Positions 40,200 through 56,703 of a stretch of 64,000 bases of DNA are shown one piece after another; the first letter of the stretch is position 1, and every line of letters starts with the position of its first letter. The stretch comes from Eucalyptus grandis (lineage: Eukaryota > Streptophyta > Magnoliopsida > Myrtales > Myrtaceae). Under the pieces are notes generated by a model. That model did not search any database. It was not told the DNA's origin and was given only the letters and a program-made list of their open reading frames with translations. The stretch spans positions 55,931,623-55,995,622 of the forward strand of contig NC_052616.1 of NCBI RefSeq assembly GCF_016545825.1, written 5' to 3'. Position numbers and translations under genes: made by a program.

Positions 40200-42620
40200 A
40201 TTTCCAAACTTTATTGCAGAAACCTAAGAGTTTGTTCAATTTTAAACACAATTTTTTTATCAAAGATTTTTGCACATTTTAAGAGAAAACTACTCAAAAA
40301 CTAATTTTTAAGCTTTTTCTTAATTCTGAAAAAGACAAACCTAGAAAGCATTTTTGACTTTTTTTATTTTTTAAACTTTTTTTCAAAACTTTTTTAAAAT
40401 AATTTTTTATACTGAAAATGGGGACCCGGGCCGGGCCTTGGGGTCCAGCCCGAAAATGGGCTGCAGCAAGTCACACTAATCTGGGCTGAAGGACGCGAAA
40501 TCGGCTTCACACATTAAGAGGCTTTAATTGATTGAAAAACGAATTGGGCTCAACTCATAGAATTAAGCCCGATTCCTCCAGCATTTGACTAAGCCCAATC
40601 CCAATGGACCAAGTTCAGGCCCAATCTAATTTAACAAGCCCATCTATCCTATCTAGAACCCAAAACACACTAAGCTCAAATAAGCCCGAATTCGACAAAA
40701 TCCAACTTCAGCCCCAGAACATGAATACGTGAATTTTTAATTATCAAAACTTGGGATCAACAAAAGAAAGCGTCGCTTATGGACCGCCATCTGGAGCATT
40801 ATACGAAACCTCACCGTCGTTTACCACCAGCTTGTCACTAGACCAACGCCTCCGAACATTACAATCACAGCTCCAAGAATACTCAGAAGGACAATATCAA
40901 AGCACCAGGCAAAGGCAATGGAAAGTTTTAAGAGATCCGAACTCTTATGGAAACAAATTTTTTTATTGAAAAAGCACTAAATAATCAAGAACAATCTTGC
41001 ACTGAACATAAAAATTTGAATGCCTCTCTTAAACAAGTCGGAATTTGAGACTAAATTGAATGGACTTTGTTCAAGCATTTCTTCGAACATGTAGTGCGCG
41101 TTTGGTAACAATTCTGTTCCCGGGAGTAGATTCTGATCATAAATTATTCTTTTTTATTATATTCCCGAGAATAGATTCTAAGCATTTTAAGCCATTTAGT
41201 AACTGTCCAAAATTTCTGATTTTGGAATAGAATTGCATTTGATACCGCGTTTATTGATTTTGTTCCAAATCAATTTCTTTAATTTTTAAATAATTTTTTT
41301 TTTTTTACTTTTTCCTTTTTTTTTTTTTTTCCTTTTCCTTCTTCTTCTTCTTCTTCTTCTTCTTTTCTTCTTTTTTCTTCCTATTCTTCTTCTTCTTCTT
41401 GTGACTAGTCGCTAGACCGGGTGACCGGCCAAATGAGGGCCGACCCTCGTCGGCCGAGCCTCACTGGACCTTGCCTTGGCCTGGCAAGCCTATGGTGAGC
41501 TCGTCGAACCGGGGACGGTGACCAGCGGCAACAGGCGGCAATGGGTGGCGGCGAACGGTGGCGGGCGGTGGTGGATGGTGGCCGCGAGATGGCGGAAGGG
41601 AAGAAGAATAAGAGTTGGTTTTGATTTTCAAATTTGTTCCTGGAACAAAAATCAACTTTTTTTTAATTCTTGATTCCACTCCAAATCTGTTCTCGGGAAC
41701 AAAAATTTTACCAAACGCAATTCTATTCCAAAACTACTCCCAAGAACAAAAAATCAGAATCGGGTACTGTTTGGCACGTTACCAAATAGCCCCGTAGTGG
41801 GCAGCGAGTTGTATAGCAAATATGGACCTACCCATAGCTCAAATTCACACCCAAACTCAAGAGAAATTAGCAAGCAACATTCAAACTTAAAAAAAGCCGA
41901 ACGAAGAAAAACTGACTCGTTTGATATCTAATCTTGTTCATTTCATAAAGATGTTTGTCAAGTGTTTTAGATTGATTTTAAACATATCCACTAATATATG
42001 ATGCGATCATGCGTTTGCGCAATCATTAAGATAACAATCATCAATTAAGGAAGCATTGAATAAATTGCAAGGCAAAACAATAATCTAGCACTAAGAAATA
42101 AGGAAAATATCATTCCTAGCCAAGCTAAAATGGAAAGCAAATCGATATATTGAGAGCATGCAATCATTTAATAATTGAAATAGCAAAGTGTGAACAACCT
42201 AGCACTCATCTTTAAAAACATTTGCACCTTATTATAAAGCCCTAAGGGCTTGTTCAATTTTGGGCGAAAAGACTTTCAAGGATATTCACACACTTTAAGA
42301 GAAAACTATCCATTTTTTTTAAAGATTTAATATTTTAGAACAATAACAAAATTTTGGAATTTTTAATAAAAAATAATTTTTAGTCTAAAAATAGGGACCG
42401 GGGCCGGGCCCTTGGGCCCAACCCAATGTGGACCGCAATTGGTCTCATGAAACTAGGCTCATGGCACAATTGGATTTTCAAATTGAGCCATCCTTTCAAA
42501 GACCTAAGCCCAGCTCATTAAAGAACTAACTTAGCCAGACCAAATCATACTAAGCTAAGCCCAAGCTCACCAAGGGCCACAATGAACCCAAATTTGAAAT
42601 CAATAAAAGTCCAAATTTTG
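40200..42620. repeat. Pair of Gypsy-like GGGCC repeats
   Basis: 40200-40760 and 42235-42620 are direct repeats: TTGTTCAATTTT, then AAGAGAAAACTA, then GGGCCGGGCC, then runs of AAGCCCA/GCCCAA. Both match the plus-strand repeat at 9600-10440 in reverse. Together they could be the remains of one degraded element. A 72-codon frame at 40751-40969 (plus, starting MGSTKESVAYGPPSG) lies between them. I do not recognise it, and it may be old element coding sequence. Confidence 0.45.
41098..41793. mobile_element. hAT-like MITE
   Basis: The left end CGTTTGGTAAC mirrors the right end GTTACCAAATAG, with further inverted similarity (TTCTGTTCCCGGGAGTAG against CTACTCCCAAGAACAAA). It is flanked by GTAGTG at 41092-41097 and 41794-41799, a candidate target duplication. 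The centre has T-runs, a CTT microsatellite (41340-41400) and a GC-rich GGCGG/GGTGG stretch. No transposase is present. Confidence 0.65.
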
Positions 42621-42639
42621 GGTGAAGAACACTTCTAGT

Positions 42640-45040
42640 GTTAAAACTTGACATGAGTGGATATACAAGTATTAAAACTTTTAAAGGGTACACTTAAGTG
42701 TCAAAATTGAAAAATGGAGTAACACTTAAGTGGCAATGATTAGAATTTTTGACCAAATAGCTAATGTGGAATTTTCCATCGAGAATTTTAGATGATGTGG
42801 CATTTGTTCAAAAAAAAAATTATCCATGTGATGCCAACGTGGTTAGATAAGCCCAAAACGACATCATTTTAATCAAATTTGATTTTTAATATAACTTTTA
42901 ATTAAATTGAATTAAAAAACTAAATTAAAAAAAGGAAATTAGAGAGGGCATTAGTAGCCTTCATTGCCACCACCTCACCATCGCTGCAAAGGGTCAGTAA
43001 CAGTGGAGTGAGGGTCAACCGGGGTCACTAGGCCTTGACCTATGGCCGGCGTCCCCACTCTTGCAAGTGACAATGACCCCTCTAGGCAACGGCTGTCAAC
43101 CCTCATCAGATCTAGGGAAAGGCCGTGGCCCCTTGCCTTAGATCTATGCGATGGCATATAGGCCATCACCTATGATTAGCCAAGGTTGTCGACTCTTTCT
43201 AGCTATCGTCCCTCGCTAATTTCCCCTTTTTTAATTTATTCTTTTAAATTTAATTTAATTAATATTTATATTAAAAATCAAATTTCAGGGCAAAATGACG
43301 TCATTTTGGGACAATGATTGCTGAGTGAATATTCTAGCAAGCGATAAAGACAACTTTCCATTTTGTCTCTCGCCTCACTCGTCTTGCGGCCTCACCTCCA
43401 TCTCTCACTCTTATTCTTAGTGCCTTTGGCCTCATTGCTCCCTTTGTCACTCTCACTCTCAGTTGCCTCTGACCTTTGATCTAATTGCTCACTCTCAAGT
43501 CTCACACCTCTTTTGAGGTGTGGATAAATCGATTAGTTCTATGGACCCACTCGCGAATCGAACTGGATTGGCGGTCCAATCCTAGGGTGGCTTCTTAGAA
43601 CCAATGGGCAGTTCTCAGTTCCAATTTATCAGAACCGGTCCTTAATAGGTGGTTGTTTGACCATCCACCTAGGATTCGATCACCCAAACCCTATTCTAAT
43701 CAACAAGTTAATTCCTATTTGAGTTTACAACATATTACATTTGTAAAAAATAAAAGATAATTGACATTGACAAAATGAGGAGTTTGGTGTGAATTCTTAT
43801 TGTGGAAACAATAAAATTTGAATCCGTCGAAAAGTTCAATTAAAAGAATAGAGAGAAAATCTGTTGATGATTTTTTTCCTTCATACCAGTAGGCTCTTTC
43901 TCTAAATACATGGGGAGATCATCAAGAGAAGGGGGAAGTCCGAGCCCATCGACCACTGGTATTGGCAAAATGGGTCCCCTAACCCATTTTTCTACTGATA
44001 TATGAGGTTTTGAATTAAAATGAGTCACTCCCAATTTATGGAAAGGTTCAAATGAATTGTAAAGAACGAAGACCAATCAAAAAATGGGTTCATGTATGTT
44101 TTAATTCAAATCCATCTTTGACCTATTCTAATCAAGTTGATATTGAGATATATTGGCCGTTTTTTTATTTTTCCATTTTTTGAGCCGTAACAAGTTGTTG
44201 TCTCCTTTATTGCGAATCTGTGCCCAATATTTCAAAGTGATGATATACGAATTAACATTGACTTAATGCTAAATAAGTAGACAATTACTGTGGTAGTTTG
44301 TTTTGCTCAAACGTCTATTTCGTTGTAGACATTATATTAGTTGCGTGTGTAGATCAAACGCTAGAAGACATCATTTTCGCTGACCTTTGCTCGTATTACA
44401 GTCAATATCTAAAACAACTTTATCGTGTTGGAAGGAGTCTTGCGAAAGGGATGATGCTCTTTGGGCCCAAAAAAATAGATGGGAAACATTAATCCTTAAC
44501 ATATCTTATAAGGTTGTTGAAAGAATTCGTTTCAGTTTGTAAGAAAAAAACTCAACTTGCATCTCAAGAAAAATAATACAAATAAATATAGCCTCTTAGA
44601 GTTGGGCCACATGAAAATTACATGACCTCTTATTTAATGGCAACAATTGTTAAGAGTTGGGTTTGGTTTGGATATGAATCATTAATGTTGTATGACGTAA
44701 AAATGAGTTAATGCAGATAGAAACCATCTTGCACCCACTTACCACCTAACTTCAACCTTATCCACCTGATTAGCAAAGAAAAGGACACGACAAGTGATAT
44801 AACTTGAGTGCCATAACATTTTTTTTTCAATTATTTGACTATCATAACTTACATACAACATTTACATAGGTATCATAATTTTTTTTTTCCGATTACTTGA
44901 GCACCATAACTTTTTAAAAACATTCATCATAAGTATTATAATACGGTGGATTTTTTACACTTAGGTGAACGTTTTTCAAATTTTTTGACACTTAGGTGCC
45001 CTTATCCATCGTTTGGCAAAATCTACCATGTTTAACTAGT
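42640..45040. repeat. Layered inverted-repeat transposon remains, few firm borders
   Basis: CACTTAAGTGTCAAAA near 42690 is mirrored by TTTTGACACTTAGGTG near 44980, so these may be the ends of one large or nested element. Inside, ACGACATCATTTTAATCAAATTTGATTT-like sequence (42860-42890) is mirrored near 43270-43310, which bounds a smaller element with a GC-rich centre. 43500-43700 holds GAACCGG/GGTCC phrases of the repeat kind. Confidence 0.35.
43840..44076 (-). other. Unrecognised 78-codon open frame
   Basis: The minus-strand frame starts MVFVLYNSFEPF and contains VEKWVRGPILPIP and GLGLPPSLDDLP. Unlike most frames here it has a varied, protein-like composition and no simple repeat. I do not recognise it. 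It could be a fragment of a gene, of organellar DNA or of an element. It has no CRK or retroelement motif, and no matching copy elsewhere in the window. Confidence 0.25.
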
Positions 45041-45498
45041 ATGAGATTGAGATAATTGCCAGATCCGCTTGGGAAAGTTGCACCTGAAATGTGCCTCGAT
45101 TCTTGGTGACGGGAGACCTGTCATTGAAGTTCGGAAAACATTAATAAGAAAGCACTCCGTGAAAAGAAAAATAAATAAGAAAAGAATGTAAAACATGTAC
45201 ATAAACATTTTAGAAAGACAATCCCGTTTTCTTTATGTTACATTGATCGTACATTGTCGTGCTTCTGGAAGACTCAATTCAACTACTTCTCGTCTAGACT
45301 AAATAATCAAATGGGAGTGTTAGTTAAATTACCAATATATTTACTCTCATTCATCAAAGGTTGCTCATGAAAAATCTATATTCAGTTAAAAGAACAAAAA
45401 CCAAAAAATTCAAATTTTCCACAACTAGTGAAAGCTTGAACGTATGATTTCTTGCAAATGGTACTTTCTGCACATTAGAAGGTTAAACTGCAACAAAC

Positions 45499-45985
45499 CA
45501 AATAAGAAGTAATCAAGACTTTTATTTGCACAAACTCATAGGTGAGTAGTTTTCCATCTCCCTCTAAGCAAAATTCGAGCAGCCATACAAGGTTTATGTA
45601 TTGAGGCTTCACGACCAATAGAACTTCATTCTTGAATTCTTCCTCACCCTGTCTTGAGCTTTGAGATAACCTCTTCACTGCGATTTGTTGTCCATTAGAA
45701 TGTCTACCCTAAAGTGTTTTGTACTTAGCGTCTATTTCCTAATCACAATGTCTTATAAGCAAACATAAAAAAGCTTTACATGTTTCTTTTTATTCGACAT
45801 CATTATGTTTAATTCAAATGTAAAGCATTCTTATTATTTCTAACTAATATGTAATTTGCACCTAAAAATTTCACCGGATCCACCTTTACCTAACTCGTTT
45901 TCACGAGAAAAATTATTTGTTGTGGCTAGTATTGCAGCCAAGTCATATTGCAAGGACTCCATGGAATTAAGTTTGTTTGCACCAA
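45499..45985 (-). pseudogene. CRK kinase relic C (two exons)
   Basis: The P-loop exon (about 45862-45985) reads ESLQYDLAAILATTNNFS, then ELGKGGSGEIF, so the third glycine-loop position is changed (S for F). The next exon (45499-45708) starts [16 protein letters not shown] and holds EEEFKNEV and [14 protein letters not shown] one-base loss then shifts the frame (VQIKVLI where VQNKSLDY is expected). No catalytic-loop or later exon follows. Module sequence ends near 45330. This is a truncated A-type copy. Confidence 0.8.
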
Positions 45986-46588
45986 CATTACAAAACAACT
46001 CAAATTGATTATAAAATTACATCAATAATGTTGATTTTGATCTATAATAATGGATATAGGGAGGGGTGAGTGGTTTCCATTTCCTACTGTTTAGGTCCTC
46101 AGGCTCTTAATTTTATCTCGGAACCATACTCACCTCTAGATATGAGGTTGCTAGTGCTTCGGGACATTATCAGAAGGAAGAGTATTAGTTAAATTGGCAT
46201 GTTGTGTCTCCTCACTGTAAAGAATCTTTCCTGTCTTGATTGGTCATGAAGAAAAGCAAAAAGAAACAAAATCATTAATACTATAAGAAAGAAATGGGAT
46301 TAATATTGTATCACCATCAGTTCTTCATGCTAAGGGAAATGTTCATTGTGGTGCAGGTGTTACCTATTCTTAGCAGGAATCCATAAAGGTTAGGAATATT
46401 TTGAGGCCTCATAGTGTGGTTAGTGACGGTGAATTTATATCACGTTGGCATGTTGGGGCATCTGAAACGAGCCCACGTGAACGTTTATCTTTCTTTTCTT
46501 CGTTTTCTCATTTCCTCCACGGACAAGCTCACTTTCACTTTGTCCTTGCATGAAATGTCACCACCTTCACTGACTTCATGCACATATC

Positions 46589-47261
46589 TGTTAAAGAGAC
46601 AAAACAAAGATTAAAAACACAGAACAAAGAAGCTGATAGAAGCAGAGGAGCTGAGCAAAGTGAAGATGATAAAAGAAGGGAAAGATGAGTTGCAACTACA
46701 GCTGAACAAGGCAGTTGAATAAATCAAAGCAGAGCAAGCTCGAAGTGAAGCTGAAAGATGAGTTGGCAAGCTATAAAGAAGTCGAAGAAACAAAACCTGA
46801 GCTGGTGATCCGTAGAAAAGTTGAGCTGGCAATCCCTGTGAAGAATCCGACTATACAAGAGATTAACAAGAGATTAAAACTAGGAACAGAAGTTGATCAA
46901 GCTACTGAAGGAGCTGCACGTGTGCCAAGATTAATCATTATGTTACTAAAGTTGAAAATCTGTTTTGAAAGAAAGTCTAAGTAGTTAAGCTTTAGTATAA
47001 AGAGATTGAAGGAAACTGATGAGCCAATGTGATACATTTCTGAAAACTTGAATCTCTCTGTTCTCTTAATTCTCTCTGTTCTTCTCAAGTTCTTTCTCTT
47101 TGTATTTTTGTTCTTCTTCATATAGTAAAGCTTTGTAAGGTTGAACAAGAAGAAAGATGAAAAGAAATGTTCAACTGATGTATTGCAATTGATTGTTCAG
47201 CAACTACAGAATACATTAGTCTCTCATATACAGTTTATCTTCTAGATTCTATTTCTTCTCA
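46589..47261. mobile_element. Solo LTR in module C
   Basis: The LTR starts TGTTAAAGAG, ends TTCTTCTCA, and is flanked by 5-bp ATATC copies at 46584-46588 and 47262-47266. Modules A and D lack it, which confirms an insertion of 673 bp plus the duplication. An 89-codon plus-strand frame (46715-46984), rich in Lys and Glu with a coiled-coil look, lies inside. A CT-rich leader-like stretch (47045-47130) follows. The element family is unknown. Confidence 0.75.
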
Positions 47262-47877
47262 ATATCTAGGGAAGCAACTCTGAAAGTGGCTGAATCCTGG
47301 CTATTGAACCATGGATTTGGGCTTTAGGAAACATGAGCTGTGCCCATCTGTAACAAATGTAGATTCAATTGGGCCAATCTCGACTTCAATGGTAACACAT
47401 GCCTTGAGAAAATATTAGGTAGGTTCATCATTCCACGTCATCAACGAGAGACTCCATTAATTGGCTGCCACTTCTCCTAGTGAATTCATTAATTTCAATT
47501 TTTTTGTCAACCTGATTTTTCTCTGTCCTCCTCTTACTTTTGTACCACACCATAAATCAAGAAATGCTTACACTTCATTAACAGGTTCTGCAAACAAAGA
47601 TGTGCACAACAAGATGACTGAATTTACGAGGAAAATTCCCATGCAAAATCCCTTGAGCCTTTTTACAATTCATTAGGAATCAAAGTCAAAATAAAGCTTA
47701 GTTAAATTGCTTTTCCAATTCTCTATTTCTTTTGCACATAAATCTCAAGGTTATTGAATGAAACGGAAGGTGAACCTGCTTCAAGTTGCAGAAACCTTTG
47801 TAAACTCACACCCAACCTTGAAAAACACAAATACCTACACCTCATAGAAACCCTAAGTCCGAGCCTTCCTCTCTTAC

Positions 47878-47992
47878 TATCATTCTTGAGAACATGAAGC
47901 GCAACGACGCAATCGCCAGGTTCGATGACCTTGACCAAAGCGCACGTCAGCAGCTCCCTACTCTGCAAGCTCAACGCCAACCACCATCGCCT
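47878..47992 (-). pseudogene. USP-like domain fragment in module C
   Basis: The best preserved of the three. The minus strand reads MVVGVELAE, a one-base frame break, then SRELLTCALVKVIEPGD, then VVALHVLKND. This matches the N-terminal USP domain pattern of RLCK-VI kinases. No kinase of that class follows. The next coding-like sequence downstream is CRK relic C, about 1.9 kb away on the same strand (1.2 kb without the solo LTR). Confidence 0.65.
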
Positions 47993-48230
47993 GGGCTCCA
48001 TGAACTTCAGCTGGAGGCTCTACGACGACGACCTTGATTAAAGCAGTACTACTTTGATGCCATGAGTGAGAGAAGAGAGAGAGAAAGTAACGGAGGATAG
48101 GGGTTAACAAAAGTGAGAAGAAAATTGACACTAATGAAATTTCCAGAGGATATTGTACAATATTATCTTATGTATGACAAAGGAGAATGGAGTAGATAAG
48201 ACACCAGCAAAAGTTAAAAATAAAGAGTTC

Positions 48231-49503
48231 AAAGTCGGTGTTTTTTTCCAACATGGAAAGTTATGGCCAAGGTCAAAGCAAGTCAAGAATGTTGACGGGT
48301 GAAGATAGTATACTCAATCGCTCGCAATGAGTGTGAATGTTATAAAAAAAAAATTAAGTGATTCTAATTCCTTTTTTCAACAAAAGACACGTCTCTTTTT
48401 TAAAATAATCGTTAGGGACTTTGAACTATACTCTTGAAATCCACACATTTATATAACAAAAGAAAGCATATCCACATTTCACCCAATAGCAATACTTTGT
48501 CCAAATCCATATGATAAATCACATTTATTGTAATTCCTTATAGTTCCACCAACCATCCATACACAGTTCTTTTATTGCAGTCATCAAATAAAGAAAAGAG
48601 TTGTCTGAATTTTGTTCTTTCCTTTTCTTTTACAAATTCTTCTTTTTCTTTTCTCATCTTTTGCTTCTTCCTCAATTCCACGAGTAATGCCACCGCCCTC
48701 CTCCTTATGATAAAAAGGCGAGCTTGAGCAAAGATGGGCCAATGCAATGCAGAACCGAAATGCCGATAATGGTGAGGCACGGAAATAAGGCGAGGATGAG
48801 GGGAGGGAGAGAGAGAGAGAGAAATAAATGGTGAGGATGATCCCAGAAAACTACTAATAAGTTGCTATTGATTACGCCATCAATTCAGGTGTGAAAGAGA
48901 ATAAGATAAATGGTGACCGGTGAGGATGGTCCCCCATTGGCCTAGTACAGGGGTCATTTGCAAGGTCAATTGTGTGAGTTGCATTCTCATGTTTAGCGAT
49001 GATGTTGGTTAGAGACAGCATTTGTTGGCTCTTGAAACTCTAAACTTTCCGTGGTCCTTTGAAGATCGAGGGATTAAGGAAATATGTGTAAAGTCGCTTT
49101 GCCTCACAATCATAATCAACCACTAACCATTATAATCGAGTAAAGAAGTCAGAGATGTAAAGGAACATATTTGGAGATGATATTCATGACCTTGATTTCT
49201 AATGAATGTGATGGAAATAAAGCGGTGCATATTATATCATCACATATCATGAAAATACTATGAGAAAATCATGACAATGAAGTGAAACTCTAGTCCTTTC
49301 TTATTAATCGTTTCTTCGGATGAGGAACAACCTGCATTCCTCTATCCAATAAGACCACATATACATATGAATAGATTATGATAGATTACCTTCCTTATCG
49401 AGAGGATCAAAACATGATTAGCCTCAACGAGAACACGTCATATTTGCATATTGTTCATTGATGATCACCAAAGTTCAGCCCCAGTGACAGACCTCCCAGT
49501 GGA
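48231..49503. repeat. B-type 3' flank, ending inside a CRK last exon
   Basis: This aligns with 25263-26530 and 51199-52480. The final 40 bases correspond to the end of the CRK last exon (AGTTCAGCC..CAGTGACAGACCTCCCAGTGG). At about 49503 it switches abruptly to A-type intron sequence. The rest of the B-type gene is missing here. Confidence 0.85.
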
Positions 49504-49745
49504 ATTCCTTATCACAACTTCTTAGAAGCTAACATAAAGAGGCTTTACATCAACATCATTATGTTAAATTCAATTCATATGTAAAGCATTCTGGATTGTT
49601 TCTAACAAACATGTAATAAGTACCTACAAAACTTCACCAAATCCACCTTCACCCAATTTTTTTTTCACGAGAGAAATCATTTGTTGCAGCTTGTGTTGTA
49701 GCCAAGTCAAATTGCAAGGACTCCGTAGTGGTAAGTTCATTTGCA
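49504..49745 (-). pseudogene. CRK kinase relic D (P-loop exon only)
   Basis: The exon (about 49624-49745) reads TTTESLQFDLATTQAATNDFS, and then a longer A-run shifts the frame just before GEGGFGEVL. The adjoining intron (49504-49623) matches that of pseudogene A (13640-13775). All later kinase exons have been removed by the deletion at 49503. Confidence 0.8.
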
Positions 49746-50293
49746 TCAACATTACGAAACAACTCAATTTGATCAAAAAATTTAATCGATAGTATCGATT
49801 TTGATCAAAAGTAACGGGGTTGCTAGTGCTTGGGGACATTTATTACAACGAAGAGCACCAGCTAAACAGGCATGTCATGTCTCCCAACCATGAAGCAATC
49901 TTTCCTCTCTTGATCGGTCATGAAGAAAAGCAAAAAGATAAAATCATCAATACTATAGGAAACAAATGGGATGTATCTTGTATCACAATCACTTCTTCAT
50001 GCTAGAGGAAGTGTTCATTGTGAGGCAGATGCTTACCATGCTTGGAGAGAATCCTCAGAGATTAGGAGTATTTTGAGGCCTCATTATGTAGTTGGTAATG
50101 GTGAATTTATATCATGCTGGCATGTTAGGCTACCCAAAACGTACACACGTGAAAATTTCTCTCTTTTCTTAGTTTTCTCATTTCCTTCACGGACGAGCTC
50201 ACTCTCTCTTTTTTCTTGCATTTCTCACCACCTTCACTAACTTCATGCGCATATCTAGGGAAGCAACTTTGAAAGTGGCTGCATTGTGGCTAT

Positions 50294-50330
50294 CATTTCG
50301 ACCAAAAAGAAGGAAAAAGAAAAAAGAGAA
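50294..50330 (+). mobile_element. Tiny LINE 3' scrap in module D
   Basis: CATTTCGACCAAAAAGAAGG and a purine-rich A-run interrupt sequence that is continuous in A and C. The TTTCGACCAAAAA end matches the 3' end of the LINE at 25240-25262. TG(T/C)GGCTAT occurs on both sides (50285-50293 and 50332-50340), a target duplication. This is a severely 5'-truncated insertion of about 37 bases. Confidence 0.7.
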
Positions 50331-50957
50331 CTGCGGCTATTGAAACATGGGTTTGGGCTTTATGAAACATGGGCTGGGCCCATCTATAACAAATGTATAT
50401 TCAATAAGCTAATCTCAACTTTTGTGATGACACACTGCCTCAGAAAATATTAGTTGAGACCGTTTTGCCATGTTGTCAATGAGACACTCCGTTAATTGGC
50501 TGCCATGTGTCCTAGGGGACCCATTAATTTCAATTTTGTCTCACTTCCGTCACTTCTCTCGGCTCTGTTACCCTCTCTCTCTCCCTTCCGTTCGGTGTTC
50601 TTCCTCGAGCACCACACCATAAGTCCAAAAATGCTTAAACTTCATTAACAAGCTCCACAAACAAAGATGTGCACAACAAGATGACCAAATTTATAGGGAA
50701 AATTCACAAGGAAAATTCACAAGCAAAATCCCTTGAGTTTTTGTAGTTCATTAGGAATCAAAGTTGAAATTAAAGCTCATTTAAATTTTCCAATTCTCTA
50801 TTTCTTTTGCAGACTAATCTCAAGTTTGTTAAATGAAACCAAAGGTGAACCTACTTCAAGTTGCAGAATCCTTCATGTATTACACACCCAACCTCGAAAA
50901 CACAAACACCTACACCTCTTAGAAACCTAAGCCCAAGCCTTCCTTTCTCTCACAATC

Positions 50958-51067
50958 GTTCATGAGAACATGAAGCATGTCGACGTGATCATGGGGTTCG
51001 GCGACCTTGACCAAAGTGCACGTCAGGAGCTCCTTGCTCTATGAGCTTGACACCAACCACCACCATA
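50958..51067 (-). pseudogene. USP-like domain fragment in module D
   Basis: The minus strand reads MVVVGVKLIEQG, then after the same one-base break SKELLTCTLVKVAEP, then HVDMLHVLMND. The GD pair after AEP has become HD. The break is in the same place as in A and C, so it existed before the module was copied. Confidence 0.6.
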
Positions 51068-52434
51068 TCTTTGTCAAAGACCAGTCCACTAGACAATTGG
51101 TAGAAATTTCCAGAGGATATTGTGTAATGTCATCTTATAAAAGACGATAGAGATTGGAGTAGATAAGCACAACAACGAAAGTAAAACATAAAGTGTTCAA
51201 AGTCAGTGTTTCGATCCAACACGGAAAGTAATGGCCAAGGTCAAGGCAAGTCAAGAATGTTGACGAATGAAGATAATGTATTCAATTGCTCGCAATGAGT
51301 GTGAATGTTATAAAAAAAATTCGAAGTGCTTCCAAGTCCTTTCTTCAATGAAAGACATGCCTCTTCTATGGAGCAATTGTTGGGGGCTTTGGATTATACT
51401 CCTTGAAATCCACATTTATATGACAAGAGGACACATATGCATATTTCACCCAATAGTAATACTTTGTCCAAACCCAGATGATTAATCACATTTTTTTTTT
51501 TTGTAAATCCTTATAGTTCCACGAACCAACCATACACAGTTGTCCGAATTTTCGTTCTTTCCTTTTCTTCCACATATTCTTCTTTTCCTTTTCTCATCTT
51601 TCGCTTCTTCCTCAATTCCATTAGTAATGACACCGCCTCCTCCTTGTGTGACAAGGAGGTGAGCACAAGCAAAGATGGGCCGATGCAATGCGGAACTGTA
51701 ATGCCGATATTGATGAGGCACGGAAATAAAGGCGAGGGCCATGTGAGCCATGGTGGAGGTGAGAGAGAGAGAGATAAATGGTGAGGATTATCCCAAAAAC
51801 TTTTTAATATTGCTATTGATTAGGCCATCAACATTCAAGTGTGAAAGAGAATAAGGTAAATGGTGACTGGTGAGGATGTACCCCATTGGCCTCGTACAGG
51901 GGTCTTTATATATCAATGTACAGGGTCATTTACAAGGTCAATTGCGTGAGTTGCCTTCTCTTGTTTAGCGATGATGATGGTCAGAGTCAGCACTCCAAGG
52001 CCCTTCGAACTCTCAACTTTCCGCGGCCCTTTGGAGATCGAGGGATTAAGGAAATATGTGTGTAAAGTCGCTTTGCCTTACCATCATGATCAACCACCAA
52101 CCATTATAATCGAGTAAAGAAGCCGGAGATGCAAAGGTCATATATGGAGATGACCTTCATGACCTCGATTTCTAATGAATTTGATGGAAATAAAGTGGCG
52201 CAGATTATGTTTTGACACATCGTGAAAAGTACTTTAATAAAATCATGACGATGAAGTGAAACTCTAGTCCTTTCTAAGTAATCATTTATTCAAATGAGGA
52301 AGAACCTGCATTCCTCTATCCAATAAAACCACATATACATATGAATAGACTAAGACGATCTTCCTTGTCGAGAGGATCAAAACATGATTAGCCTCAACGA
52401 GAAGACACCATGTTTGCTCATTGTGCACTGATGA

Positions 52435-56502
<4,068 letters not shown>

Positions 56503-56661
56503 TTTTTGGCTTGGTTGATGAATGAATGGGGACTTCATGATTTATAGTAGCCATTACTGTTGCTCCACTCGCAAGATCCCAATTTTAGTCTTGCCGCACG
56601 TTATTGGCGGCACGACGGACGGAGAAAATAAGGAAGAGGGGGTGTGAAATTTGGGGAAAAA

Positions 56662-56668
56662 ACAGAAA

Positions 56669-56702
<34 letters not shown>
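56662..56702. repeat. GA microsatellite upstream of E
   Basis: A (GA)n run of about 17 units. The B block has a shorter run near 31170-31186. Such purine runs are frequent near plant promoters. Confidence 0.85.
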
Positions 56703-56703
<1 letters not shown>

